Assembly: GCA_022823145.1 (NCBI GenBank)
Contig: JAJDXS010000078.1
Span: 1 to 64,000, forward strand
Origin: Gemmatimonadota bacterium
Lineage (GTDB): Bacteria; Gemmatimonadota; Gemmatimonadetes; Longimicrobiales; Gaopeijiaceae
Direction: 5' to 3'
DNA: 64,000 nt
The stretch's first letter is position 1. Every line of letters begins with the position of its first letter. The notes below the pieces were generated by a model, which did not search any database, was not told the DNA's origin, and worked only from the letters and a program-made list of their open reading frames with translations. This document shows, in pieces, positions 17,515 through 27,623 of the stretch. The translations under genes and the position numbers were made by a program.

Positions 17515-19867
17515 GTGCGAACGGCACCGGAATCGGGGCTTCCGTCAAGCGCAAGGAGGACACGCGCTTCCTCACCGGACGCGGCCGCTACACCGACGAC
17601 ATCAACCTGCCCGGACAGCTGTACGGGTACATCCTCCGCTCGCCGGTCGCGCACGCCAACATCGGCGGGATCGACACCGGCGCGGCCGCGGCGGCGCCCG
17701 GTGTGCACGCAATCTTCACGGGCAAGGACATGGAGGGCGTGGGCGGTATCCCGACCGGGTGGCTGATCCACAACAAGGACGGCTCGCCGATGGTCGAGCC
17801 GGGGCACCCGGCGCTGGCGCTGGGCAAGGTGCGCTACGTGGGTGACTGCGTGGCGATCGTCGTCGCCGAGACGAGGGATCAGGCCAAGGAAGCGGCCAAC
17901 CTGATCGACGTGGACTACCAGGAGCTTCCGGCGGTGGCATCGATCGAGGCGGCGGAGGCCGAGGGGGCGGCCCAGGTCTTCGACGAGGCGCCCGACAACG
18001 TGTGCTACGACTGGGAAGTCGGGGACCGGGCGGCCACCGACGCGGCGTTTGACGAAGCCACGCATGTGGTCTCGATCGACGTGGTCAACAACCGGCTCGT
18101 TCCCAACGCGATCGAGCCGCGTGCCGCCATTGCGAACTTCGACCCCGCGACCGGGGACTACACCCTCTATACAACAAGTCAGAACCCCCACCTGATCCGG
18201 CTGCTCCTGGGCGCGTTCGTGCTGGGACTGCCCGAGCACAAGCTGCGGATCGTGGCGCCCGACGTGGGCGGCGGGTTCGGCTCGAAGATCCCGCACTACG
18301 CGGAAGAGGCGATCCTGACGTGGACCGCCGGGCAGCTCGGCCGGCCGGTCAAGTGGACGTGCGAGCGCATCGACGCCTTCAAGTCGGACACGCACGGGCG
18401 CGACCATATCAGCACGGCGCGCCTGGCGCTGGACGCGGACGGCAAGTTCCTGGGGCTGCACGTCTCGACGAAGGCGAACCTGGGCGCGTATCTGTCGACG
18501 TTCGCCACCTGCGTGCCGACCTACCTGTACGGGATCCTCTTCGCGGGGCCGTACACGACGCCGGCGGTCTACTGCGAGGTCAAGTCGTTCTTCACCAACA
18601 CGGTGCCGGTCGACGCGCTGCGCGGTGCCGGGCGGCCCGAAGCGACCTACCTGCTCGAGCGGCTGGTCGACAAGGCGGCCGTGGAACTGGGCATGGACCG
18701 CGTGGAGATCCGCCGCCAGAACTTCATCCGCGAGTTCCCGTACCAGACGCCGGTCGCGCTTAGTACGACCAGGGCGACTACGACGCCACGCTCGATCTGG
18801 CGCTGGACGCGTCTGACTGGGCGGGCTTCGAGGCGAGGCGGGCGGAGTCGGCGGCGAAGGGCAAGCTCCGCGGGATCGGGATTTCGACCTTCATCGAGGC
18901 GTGCGGGATCGCGCCTTCGGCGGTCGTGGGGTCGCTGGGCGCGCGGGCCGGGCTTTACGAATCGGGCAGCGTCCGGGTGCATCCCACGGGCTCGGTGTCG
19001 GTGTTCACAGGCTCACACAGCCATGGACAGGGCCACGAGACCACGTTCGCGCAGATCGTCTCCGACATGCTCGGGGTCGACTTCGAGGCGGTGGACGTGG
19101 TGCACGGCGACTCGGCCAAGATCCCGTTCGGGATGGGGACATACGGTTCGCGCTCGCTGGCGGTGGGCGGGACCGCGATCTACCTGGCGGTCGAGAAGGT
19201 GATCGAGAAGGGCAAGAAGATCGCCGCGCACCTGCTGGAGGCGTCGGCCGAGGACATCGAGTTCGAGAACGGATCCTTCACGGTGGCCGGGACGGACCGG
19301 TCCAAGTCGCTGGGCGAGGTCGCGCTGACGGCCTACGTGCCGCACAACTACCCGGAGGGGCTGGAGCCGGGGCTGGAGGAGACCGCCTTCTACGATCCGC
19401 TCAACTTCACCTTCCCGGCGGGCACGCACGTGGCCGAGGTGGAGGTGGACCCGGAGACGGGCGAGGTGGACCTGGTGGCGGTGACCGGCGCGGACGATGT
19501 CGGACGCGTCATCAACCCGATGATCGTCGCCGGCCAGCTGCACGGCGGCCTGGCGCACGGGATCGGCCAGGCGCTGCTTGAGGACTGCATCTACCAGGAC
19601 GACGGGCAGCTTGCGACGGGGTCGTACCTGGACTACACGATGCCGCGCGCGGCGGACCTGCCGTCGTTCAGCATCAACCACAACACGACGCTCTGCACGC
19701 ACAACCCGCTCGGGGTGAAGGGGGTCGGCGAAGTGGGATCGATCGGGATACCACCGGCGGTGATCAACGCGGTGATCGACGCGCTGCGCCCGCTCGGCGT
19801 GGACGACATGACGATGCCCGCCACCTCGCAGAGGGTGTGGCAGGCGATTCAGCAGGCCCAGGGCTAG
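17511..19867 (+). pseudogene. coxL: CO-dehydrogenase-like molybdopterin large subunit, one frameshift
   Basis: The first frame (from ATG 17511) reads normally to PYQTPVAL and then loses sense; the correct sequence resumes as [16 protein letters not shown] in another frame from 18764. One base is missing at 18758-18763: restoring a C would give LQYD, the usual family sequence. Corrected length is about 785 residues, normal for the family. [13 protein letters not shown] replaces the AYxCSFR loop of form I CO dehydrogenase, so this is form II or another hydroxylase. The catalytic glutamate is kept in GVGEVGS near the end. Both halves look well conserved, so the frameshift is either very recent or a sequencing error. 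Confidence 0.85.
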
Positions 19868-19889
19868 AGACCAACGGGAGACGAGACTC

Positions 19890-20687
19890 GTGAACGATTT
19901 CACATACCACGCACCGACATCGCTGGACGAGGCGCTCGCCGCCCTGCGCGGCGGCGAGGGCGCGAAGCTGATCGCGGGCGGGCACAGCCTGCTGCCGGTC
20001 ATGAAGCTGAACCTTGCCGCGCCGACCGACCTGGTGTCGCTGTCGGGGGTGCCGGGGCTGGGGGACATCGCCGACGGCGGCGACTCGGTTACGGTCGGGG
20101 CGATGTGCAGCCACGCGCAGGTGGCCGGGTCGGCGGTCGTGCGGGCGAGGATTCCCGCGCTGGCGGCGATGGCCGACGGGATCGGCGACGCGCAGGTCAG
20201 GAACGCGGGAACGATCGGAGGGTCGGTCGCGCACAACGACCCCGCCGCGGACTACCCGGCGGCTTGCGTGGCGCTGGGCGCGACGATCGTGACCGACCGG
20301 CGCGAGATCCACGCCGACGACTTTTTCCAGGGCATGTTCGCGACCGCGCTGGCCGACGACGAGGTGATCACGGCGGTGCGGTTCCCGGTGCCGGCGCGCG
20401 CGGCCTACGCGAAGTTCGCCAACCCCGCGTCCAAGTACGCGGTGGCGGGCGTGATGGTCGCCGACGGCGCGGCCGGGGTGCGGGTCGCCGTGACGGGCGC
20501 GTCGGGTGACGGCGTGTTCCGGGTGGCGGAGATGGAGGCCGCGCTGGGGGCGTCGTTCAGTGGCGGGGCGGTCGCCGGGATCGCGGTGTCGTCCGACGGG
20601 ATGCTGTCGGACACGGCGGCCGGCGCCGACTACCGGGCGCACTTGGTCACCGTGATGGCGAAGCGCGCCGTGGAGGCCTGCGGATAG
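19890..20687 (+). CDS. coxM: CO-dehydrogenase-like FAD-binding medium subunit
   Basis: A 265-residue protein from GTG 19890 with GGGAGACGAG upstream. FAD-binding motifs are AGGHSLLP near residue 30 and TIGGSVAHNDPAADYPA near 108, both typical of CoxM. It lacks the Cys-rich insert of the FAD subunit at 7.1 kb. It accepts electrons from the small subunit and passes them to the respiratory chain. The gene begins 22 bases after coxL, and coxD follows 43 bases later. Confidence 0.9.
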   Translation: MNDFTYHAPTSLDEALAALRGGEGAKLIAGGHSLLPVMKLNLAAPTDLVSLSGVPGLGDIADGGDSVTVGAMCSHAQVAGSAVVRARIPALAAMADGIGDAQVRNAGTIGGSVAHNDPAADYPAACVALGATIVTDRREIHADDFFQGMFATALADDEVITAVRFPVPARAAYAKFANPASKYAVAGVMVADGAAGVRVAVTGASGDGVFRVAEMEAALGASFSGGAVAGIAVSSDGMLSDTAAGADYRAHLVTVMAKRAVEACG

Positions 20688-20730
20688 CGGGCCCCGGCAA
20701 CGACCCAACGGGCTGCGGGCACTCGGCAGC

Positions 20731-21654
20731 GTGACGGCTCGCCCGCAGTCCCCCAGGCCGCGGCCCGCCGGCGTCGACGGCGTGGTCGCGATGCTCCGCG
20801 ACCAGGGCTATGTGGCCGACGTGGGCCTGGGCACCGCCCTGTTCCTGGCGCTCCGGCTGGGGCGTCCGCTCCTGCTCGAGGGTGAGGCCGGAGTCGGCAA
20901 GACCGAGGTCGCGAAGACGCTGGCGGCAGGACTGCGCCGTCCGCTCATCCGGCTCCAGTGCTACGAGGGGTTGGATCTGGCGTCAGCGGCCTACGAGTGG
21001 AACTACGCGAAGCAGATGATCCACATCCGGGCGGCCGAGGGGGACGACGCCGCCGATGACGGGCAATCGGCCAACCTCGCCCGTGACGTCTTCTCCGACG
21101 ACTTCCTCATCCGTCGCCCCCTGCTCTCCGCCCTCGACCCCGCCGACGGCGTCGCCCCGGTATTGCTTATCGACGAACTCGACCGCACCGACGAGCCCTT
21201 CGAAGCCTACCTGCTGGAGGTCCTCTCGGACTTCCAGATCACGATCCCGGAGCTCGGCACAGTGACCGCAGCCGAAGCGCCCCGGGTCGTCATCACGTCG
21301 AATCGGACCCGCGAGATCCACGACGCACTCAAGCGCCGCTGCATCTATCACTGGATCGACTACCCGACTGCGGCACGCGAGCTGGAGATCCTGGCCTCAC
21401 GCCTGCCGGACGCGCCCGAGCAACTCGGCGCGCAGGTGGTTGCGTTCGTGCAGAAGGTGCGGGAACTGGAGTTGTTCAAGCGGCCCGGCGTGGCGGAAAC
21501 GCTCGACTGGACGCGGGCGCTGATGGCGCTCGACCGCCACGCGCTGGACCGCGACACGGTGCACCGTACCCTCGGCGTGCTGCTCAAGTACCAGGACGAC
21601 CTTGCGCAGATGGAGGACGGTGGGGTGGAGGAAGTGATGGGGGCGGGGGCGTAA
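20731..21654 (+). CDS. coxD: MoxR/CoxD-type AAA ATPase
   Basis: A 307-residue AAA+ ATPase: Walker A GEAGVGKTE at residues 51-59, Walker B VLLIDELDR, sensor VVITSNRTREIHDALKRR. In Oligotropha carboxidovorans CoxD works with the VWA protein CoxE to mature the Mo-Cu site of CO dehydrogenase. Position at the end of the coxSLM set supports the assignment. A CoxE-like protein is not adjacent but at 32.9 kb. The start (GTG 20731) is uncertain; an internal ATG lies at codon 21. Confidence 0.85.
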   Translation: MTARPQSPRPRPAGVDGVVAMLRDQGYVADVGLGTALFLALRLGRPLLLEGEAGVGKTEVAKTLAAGLRRPLIRLQCYEGLDLASAAYEWNYAKQMIHIRAAEGDDAADDGQSANLARDVFSDDFLIRRPLLSALDPADGVAPVLLIDELDRTDEPFEAYLLEVLSDFQITIPELGTVTAAEAPRVVITSNRTREIHDALKRRCIYHWIDYPTAARELEILASRLPDAPEQLGAQVVAFVQKVRELELFKRPGVAETLDWTRALMALDRHALDRDTVHRTLGVLLKYQDDLAQMEDGGVEEVMGAGA

Positions 21655-21837
21655 GGGGGCCTGCCGCAACTACGCTGGATATTGCAGCTTTCGAAGGCTA
21701 GCGTTTTCTCAGGCTTTTCAAGTAGCACCCCGGAGGAGTTGCCGGACCCACTCCGCCGCACAGCCTGACCCGAATAGAGGCGACGAATGTCGTAAGTCAC
21801 CGTAATCTCGGCTCCCGCGCCCTGCACCTTCGAGGAG

Positions 21838-22143
21838 ATGCGTCGGCGAACGACAACGGTGCTCCGCAAAGCCGGAGTGAAGCGCGGCCTGGTCTTCGGG
21901 TCCTGGGCCCGCGGTGAGGCCGACGGGTTTTCGGACCTCGATCTCGCCGTCGTTATGGAAACGGATCTTCCACCCCTGGAGCGTGCGGCAGCCCTGACCA
22001 GGGAGCTTGACCAGGCCTTGCCCATGGTGGTCGATCTCCTCGTCTATACCCCCGGTGAATTCGCCGCGGGCCAAGCCGACGGCTTCGGGGTGTTCGACCT
22101 CTTGCGCCGTGAAGGCATCGACATCCTGCGAAGCGATCGATGA
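21838..22143 (+). CDS. MNT-type nucleotidyltransferase (probable antitoxin)
   Basis: A 101-residue minimal nucleotidyltransferase. GSWARG at 21-26 and SDLDLAVV with D33 and D35 are the catalytic motif. It overlaps the following HEPN gene by four bases (ATGA). In MNT/HEPN pairs the nucleotidyltransferase neutralises the HEPN RNase, in studied cases by adding AMP groups to it. The sequence before ATG 21838 (ending CTFEE) would extend the first helix but has no start codon, so the N-terminus may be slightly shortened. Confidence 0.82.
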   Translation: MRRRTTTVLRKAGVKRGLVFGSWARGEADGFSDLDLAVVMETDLPPLERAAALTRELDQALPMVVDLLVYTPGEFAAGQADGFGVFDLLRREGIDILRSDR

Positions 22144-22547
22144 CAAAGGGGGCCCAGGCGCGGCGCTGGCTCGATGCCGCGGTAGACGACCTGCGTCACG
22201 CACGTCACGCCGAGGAAGGGGGGTTCTTTTCTCATGCGTGCTTCTCGTCCAAGCAGGCGGCCGAGAAAGCCGTGAAGGCGGTCCACTACGCACGCGGCGC
22301 CAGGGCGGTGCTGGGCCATAGCGTCCGAAACCTGATCGAGCGCTTGGACCCACGCATTCCCGAACTCGACGACCTACTGGATGACGCCCGCGAACTCGAC
22401 CTCAACTACACCCCCACCCGGTATCCCAACGGCCTGGAGGCCTGGACCCCGTCGGCGGGTTTCGGAGCGCGACAAGCAGCGAACGCCATCGCTGGCGCGT
22501 CGGCGATTGTGACCGCCGCGAGACGACATGTTTCGGCAGACAGCTGA
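22140..22547 (+). CDS. HEPN domain protein (probable toxin partner of MNT)
   Basis: A 135-residue helical protein of the HEPN superfamily, COG2250-like: FSSKQAAEKAVKAVHY and the late ELDLNYTPTRYPNG are typical. The possible catalytic motif is R55-x4-H60 (RAVLGH). In HepT toxins this is followed by x-Tyr, which is the modified residue; here the following residues are S-V, so the inactivation mechanism may differ. Paired with the upstream MNT gene by a 4-base overlap. Confidence 0.8.
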   Translation: MTKGAQARRWLDAAVDDLRHARHAEEGGFFSHACFSSKQAAEKAVKAVHYARGARAVLGHSVRNLIERLDPRIPELDDLLDDARELDLNYTPTRYPNGLEAWTPSAGFGARQAANAIAGASAIVTAARRHVSADS

Positions 22548-22558
22548 AGCCCTGACCC

Positions 22559-24327
22559 TCACCGCACCCGACCGAACCTCACGTCCCGCGTCCGCCCGCT
22601 CGACAGGTAGAACCCGATCACCTCGCCGTTCCGGTCACGCTCGAAGGCGAACGACGTGCCGCCGCCGGCGAAGTTGTCCTCCTCGTCGCCGGGCGTCAGC
22701 GCCGCATTGCCGAGCCTCCGCTGGTACCTGACAAGCCTGCCGTCGTCGACCGTGAACGTGTAGAAGGTCTCGATCTCCTCGCTGAAGAAGCGGCCCGCGA
22801 ACGCCGCGAGGTCATCCTCCGTCGGCTGCCACGGTTCGGTGGCCGCTTCCTCGTCTGCCGGGTCGCCGCCGCCGGCAGCGTCGCCCTCCTCCTCCTCTTC
22901 CATCGCATCCTTGAAGAAGGCCGCGGCCAGTTCGAAGGCCACCGAGCTGTTGAACTGCGCGTGGTTGCTCTGCACCGTGACGCCCGCGTCGATCTCGGGG
23001 TAGTAGGCGAGCATCGAGCGGTGCGCGACATCGGAGCCTCCGTGGCTGACCCGCTTCAGTCCACCCTGCTCGCTGACGCTGAGGCCGTACCCGTAGCCGG
23101 TCTCCTCGCCGTTGTTGAGCACAAACGAAGTCATCATCTCGTCGATGCTCGCGCGTGTGCCGACCTGCGGCTCGGCGTAGTTCTCCACCCAGGTCTGGAG
23201 GTCGACGGCCGAAGCGTATACCGCACCCGCCCCGACCGCGGCCCCGAAATCGCCGATCTGCCGGTAGCCGCTGGGCGACGGCGTGTACCCTTCGGACCTG
23301 TCGGGGACGATGGCGCGCGGCGAGGGCCGCACCATGCTGGCGGTCATCCCCAGCGGGCCGAACACGTTCTCCTCCATGAAGACGTGGAAATCCTGGCCGG
23401 ACGTGCGCTCGACGATTGTCGCAGCAAGCCCGAACGCCTGTTGTTGTAGTTGTACTCCGCCCCGGGATCGTTCTGGAGGGCCGGCTGGCGCTGCACGATG
23501 TCGACGATCTCGGAGCGGTCGATCCAGTCGCCCTGGTTGAGAAGGCGGCCGGTCATGCGCATCAGGTTCAGGAACTCGCGCAGGCCGGAAGTGTGCGTGA
23601 GGAGGTGCCGGACCTGGATCGTCTCGGCGAACGCAGGCAGTTCGGGAAGGTGGGAGAGGATGTCGTCGTCCAGGTCGAGCAGCCCGCGTTCCTGCTGCAG
23701 CATGATGGCGAAGGCCGTGAACTGCTTCGAGGTCGAGCCGATGTTGGTGCTGGTCTCGGGCGTGAACGGAATCCCGTGGGTCAGGTCGGCCATCCCGTAG
23801 GCCCTTGAGAACAGTGTGCTCCCGTCCCGCCACACCTGGACGGCCGCCCCGGGCGTGTGATCGCCGTCGAAGCGCGCCATCACCTGGTCGACGAGCTGCT
23901 CGGGGTCGGTGGCCACCGGCTCGTGGCGCAGCAGCGTGATCTCATAACCGCCGCCCGCGCCCGCGTCGTCCCCGGCGACCGACAGCTCGACCGTGTGCGT
24001 ACCGGCGCTCGATGTGCGCCCGGCGAAGCGCTCGATCCCCTGGCCGAGCCCTCCGAACTGCCCGACCTGCTCCCCGCCCGGGTCCAGAATGCGAATGTCC
24101 ACGTCGACCGAGATCTGGTCCACTTCGCCAAGGACGAAATCGTTCTCGTCGGCGTCGATCGTGTAGCTGACCGTTTGTCCGGGGGAGAGAGCGCCCGCAA
24201 CGGTGCTGCCCGGTTGCAGTTCCGTGGTCTGTCCCCACGCCTGGCAGCCTGCGAGAAGGGTCGTGATTGCGGCACAGAGGGTGAATGGCACGTGGCGGCC
24301 AGGGCGGCGGAGGGCAACCGGCTTCAT
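22559..24327 (-). pseudogene. Serine hydrolase (beta-lactamase family) lipoprotein, one frameshift
   Basis: Starts at ATG 24327 with a lipoprotein signal (lipobox LAGC), a beta-rich PPC-like domain (to about residue 125), then the class C beta-lactamase-like domain with STSK (IGSTSKQFTAF) and Y-x-N (YNYNN). The frame breaks right after YNYNN, near 23438-23441: comparison with the paralog at 24.5 kb (NYNNTAFGLAATI) shows one missing C. The rest continues in another frame to VRFGRVR. The third motif, SHGGSDV, and a single C-terminal beta-barrel domain are intact. Corrected length is about 589 residues. Such proteins act as D-aminopeptidases, esterases or peptidoglycan enzymes; substrate unknown. 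Confidence 0.85.
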
Positions 24328-24497
24328 TGCAGGGCTCCTGTCGCAGAGGGGGAGGGGAGCACGTAAAGCCACCTTAGGTCGTGATCACGGGCACGGCAAA
24401 CGCCCAGCGGCATCACTTCCGGATGCGATATGCCACGAAGTTCCGCAGGTCTTCCCGACATCGCGCCGATTGAGCGCGGATGACCGGACACAACCCC

Positions 24498-26534
24498 TCA
24501 CCGCACCCGCCCGAACCTCACATCCCTGGTCCGCCCGTTCGACAGGTAGAAGCCGATCACCTGGCCGTTGCGGTCGCGCTCAAAGGCGAACGACAGGCCG
24601 CCGCCGGAGAAGTTGTCCTTCTCGCCGTGTGTCAGCGTGGCCCTGTCCAGCCGGCGCTGATGCATGACCAGCTCGCCGTCCTCGACCGTGAACGTGTAGA
24701 AGGTCTCGATTTCGTCGCTAAAGAACCGGCCCGCGAAGTCGGCCAGATCCTCTGCCCCCGGCTCCCAGGCCTCGGCGTCGTCGGGCAGACGGGTCGTGCG
24801 CTGATCGCCACCACCTCCGTGCAGCACTGCGGCTTCGACTGCTCCGTCCTCTCCGCGCACGAACGTGACCGAAGCCCCGGTCCCAGGTATGCGGAACGTC
24901 GAGTCGGACACGGGCACCATTTCGAGCCGATCCTGCCCCGGCGGCTGTCCGTAGATGGTGTTGCCGTCGCGCGTGAAGGTGAAGACGATCGCGGGCGAAG
25001 AGTCCAGCGCGTAGCGGCCGGCGAATTCGTCGAACTCCTCGGGGTCGTAGTCTGCCGGGTCGAAGTCGTCGGCGGCTGCGGCTTCGTCGCCCTCCTCCTC
25101 CAACTCCATCGCATCCGCGAAGAACGCCTCGGCCAGCTCGAAGGCCGTGTCGCTGTCGAACTGCGCGTGGTTGCTCTGGGTGGTGATGCCCGCGTTGATC
25201 TCCGGGTAGTAGACGAGCATCGAGCGGTGCGCGACATCCGCGCCGCCGTGGTGAACACGCTGCAGTCCCCCCTGCTCGTCGATGAAGAGGCCGTAGCCGT
25301 AGCCGGTTTCCTCGCCGTCGGTGAGCACGAACGAGGTCATCATCTCGTCGATGCTCTGGCGGGTGCCGACGCGGGGGTCGGCGTAGTTCTCGATCCAGGT
25401 CTGCAGATCCCCGATCGTGCTGTAGACCGCCCCGGCCCCGACCGCACCGCCCAGGTCGCCGATCTGGCGGTACCCGTCCCCGGTGGGCGTGTAGCCCTCG
25501 GACCTGTTGGGGACCATGTGGCGCGGCGACGGACGCACCATCGAGCCGGTCATGCCCAGCGGCCCGAAGACGTTCTCCTCCATGAAGACGTGGAAGTCCT
25601 GCCCCGAGGTGCGCTCCACGATGGTCGCCGCGAGCCCGAAGGCCGTGTTGTTGTAGTTCCACTCCGCGCCGGGGGCGTTCTGAAGCGCCGGCTGCCGCTG
25701 CACGATGTCGATGAGCTCCGACCGGTCGATCCAGTCGCCGCGGTCGAGACGCCGGCCGGTCATGCGCAACAGGTTGAGGAACTCGCGCAGGCCGGAGGTG
25801 TGCGTGACGAGGTGGCGGACCAGGATGGTGCCGTCGAATTCGGGGAGCTCGGGGACGTGGGTGCGAATGTCGTCGTCGAGAGAAAGCAGCCCGCGTTCCG
25901 CCTGGAGCATGATGGCGAAGGCGGTGAACTGCTTCGAGGTCGAGCCGATGTTGGTGCGCGTGTCGGGCTCGAAGGGGATCCCGTAGGTGAGGTTGGCCGT
26001 GCCGTAGGTCTGCGAGTACATGGTCTCGCCGTCCCGCCAGACCCGGACCGCGGCGCCCGGCGACTCCGGGCCGTCGAAGCGCGCCATCATCTGGTCGGCG
26101 AGTGCCTTCGGGTCGGTGGCGACGGGTTCGTGGCGCAGCAGGGTGATCTCGTAGCTGCCGGCGCCGTCCTCGTCGTCCCCCGCGGCCACCAGTTCGACGG
26201 TGTGCGTGCCACCGCCTCCGGTGCGGGTGCTGAAGCGCTCGGGGCCGCGGCCGAGCCCTCCGAACTGCCCGATCCGCTCCCCGGCCGGGTCGAGAATGCG
26301 AATGTCCACGTCAACCGAGATCTGGTCCACTTCGCCCAGGAAGAACTCGTTCTCGCCGGCGTCGATCGTGTAGCGGACCGTTTGTCCGGTGGAGAGAGCG
26401 CCCGCAACGGTGCTGCCCGGTCGCAGCTCCGTGGTTTGTCCCCACGCCTGACAGCCTGCGATGAGGATCGGGATGGCGGCACAGACGGTGAGCGCCAGGT
26501 GGCGGCCAGGGCGGTGAAGGGCGGCCGGCTTCAT
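24498..26534 (-). CDS. Serine hydrolase (beta-lactamase family) lipoprotein
   Basis: A 678-residue paralog of the preceding gene. Lipobox IAGC; a PPC-like domain at about 30-130; the beta-lactamase-like domain with STSK (residues around 195) and YNYN-type Y-x-N (EWNYNN), HHGG as third motif. The C-terminus holds two beta-barrel (DUF3471-like) domains, each beginning with a FAGR(Y/F) motif (EFAGRYALD and DFAGRFFSD), whereas the neighbour has one. The two genes lie head to tail, 170 bases apart, and are clearly a tandem duplication. Anchored outside the cytoplasmic membrane; exact substrate not predictable. Confidence 0.9.
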   Translation of the reverse strand: MKPAALHRPGRHLALTVCAAIPILIAGCQAWGQTTELRPGSTVAGALSTGQTVRYTIDAGENEFFLGEVDQISVDVDIRILDPAGERIGQFGGLGRGPERFSTRTGGGGTHTVELVAAGDDEDGAGSYEITLLRHEPVATDPKALADQMMARFDGPESPGAAVRVWRDGETMYSQTYGTANLTYGIPFEPDTRTNIGSTSKQFTAFAIMLQAERGLLSLDDDIRTHVPELPEFDGTILVRHLVTHTSGLREFLNLLRMTGRRLDRGDWIDRSELIDIVQRQPALQNAPGAEWNYNNTAFGLAATIVERTSGQDFHVFMEENVFGPLGMTGSMVRPSPRHMVPNRSEGYTPTGDGYRQIGDLGGAVGAGAVYSTIGDLQTWIENYADPRVGTRQSIDEMMTSFVLTDGEETGYGYGLFIDEQGGLQRVHHGGADVAHRSMLVYYPEINAGITTQSNHAQFDSDTAFELAEAFFADAMELEEEGDEAAAADDFDPADYDPEEFDEFAGRYALDSSPAIVFTFTRDGNTIYGQPPGQDRLEMVPVSDSTFRIPGTGASVTFVRGEDGAVEAAVLHGGGGDQRTTRLPDDAEAWEPGAEDLADFAGRFFSDEIETFYTFTVEDGELVMHQRRLDRATLTHGEKDNFSGGGLSFAFERDRNGQVIGFYLSNGRTRDVRFGRVR

Positions 26535-26717
26535 GGCGGGGCTCCTGTCGCAGGGGGGAGGAGAGCGAGTGCAGAGACCACCTTAGGCCGGGATCGCGGG
26601 CAGTGCAAACAGCAGTTTTGGGCAGCCCCGGAGAGCAGATCCGGCGTGGGCACTCGCTACGGTCCGTCAGACACGGCGGGACGGGGAGGCACATTCGGCC
26701 CATTGTGTCCCGCAGCG

Positions 26718-27623
26718 CTACGGCGCCTCCGTCTGTTCCCGGTAGGCCGTCGGCGGCGGCACCCGCAGGTCCCACACCAGCCCCAGCTTCTCCAGCCCCT
26801 TGAGGGCGTAGTGCGTGACGTCCAGCTCCCACCAGTAGAACCCCTGGCGTTCCGAGGAAGGATAGCGATGGTGGTTGTTGTGCCATCCTTCGCCGAGGGT
26901 AAGCAGTGCCACCCACCAGTTGTTGCGCGAATGGTCCCCGGTGGCGTAGCGCCGGCGTCCCGACATGTGTGCCACCGAGTTGACCAGGAAGGTCACGTGG
27001 TAGAGCAGCATGGTGCTGACGAACAGGCCCCAGCCCAGCATCTGCCAGCGCGTGGCGCCAAGTCCGGGAAACGACACCTCGAGCCACCATCCGATTCCGA
27101 AGAGGACGATGCCCAGACTGAGCGGCGCCAGCATGTGCAACTGGTCGAGGAGCCGCAGTTCGGGATACCGCCGGAGATCCCTGACCAGCGACTTGTCGTA
27201 CCCGTCGTAGCGGCGTGACATGATCCAGCCGGCGTGTGCCCACCAGAAGCCCCGGAGTCCCGGGGGATGGATATCGTCGCCTGTGTCGGCATGCCGATGA
27301 TGATGCCGATGGTGCGACACCCACCAGAGCGGACCGTTCTGGCCCGCGCTTGCGCCCAGCCACGCAAGGCCGAACTGGAAAAGGCGGCTGGTCTTGAACG
27401 ACCGGTGGGAGAAGTAGCGGTGATAGCCGCCCGTGATGCCGAAGAGGCGCACCCAGAAGGTGACCAGGAGCGCGACCAGCGCAGGCGTGCTGACGCCGGT
27501 GAGCAGAGTCGCCACAGCCAGGATGTGCACGCCCACGAACGCGTAGCTGCGCAGGAAGTCGATCCGGTCCGAATGTGCAAGCGAATCCGAATTGATCTGT
27601 TCGCGGGCCGCTGTTTCGATCAT
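26718..27623 (-). CDS. Acyl-CoA/acyl-lipid delta-9-type fatty acid desaturase
   Basis: A 301-residue membrane desaturase from ATG 27623, which overlaps the stop of the upstream gene (ATGA). His boxes are HRYFSH (68-73), HHRHHHRH (104-111) and HNNHH (248-252), the order and spacing of the stearoyl-CoA desaturase-like family, with membrane helices between them. It inserts a double bond into acyl chains using O2. As the last gene of a six-gene lipid operon it probably supplies the unsaturated chains that the two CFA-type methyltransferases modify, or acts on their products. Confidence 0.92.
   Translation of the reverse strand: MIETAAREQINSDSLAHSDRIDFLRSYAFVGVHILAVATLLTGVSTPALVALLVTFWVRLFGITGGYHRYFSHRSFKTSRLFQFGLAWLGASAGQNGPLWWVSHHRHHHRHADTGDDIHPPGLRGFWWAHAGWIMSRRYDGYDKSLVRDLRRYPELRLLDQLHMLAPLSLGIVLFGIGWWLEVSFPGLGATRWQMLGWGLFVSTMLLYHVTFLVNSVAHMSGRRRYATGDHSRNNWWVALLTLGEGWHNNHHRYPSSERQGFYWWELDVTHYALKGLEKLGLVWDLRVPPPTAYREQTEAP

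Noticed and set aside
18620..18660. CoxL as a true form I CO dehydrogenase
   Set aside because: The loop reads RGAGRPEA, not AYxCSFR, so CO oxidation of the form I type is not supported.
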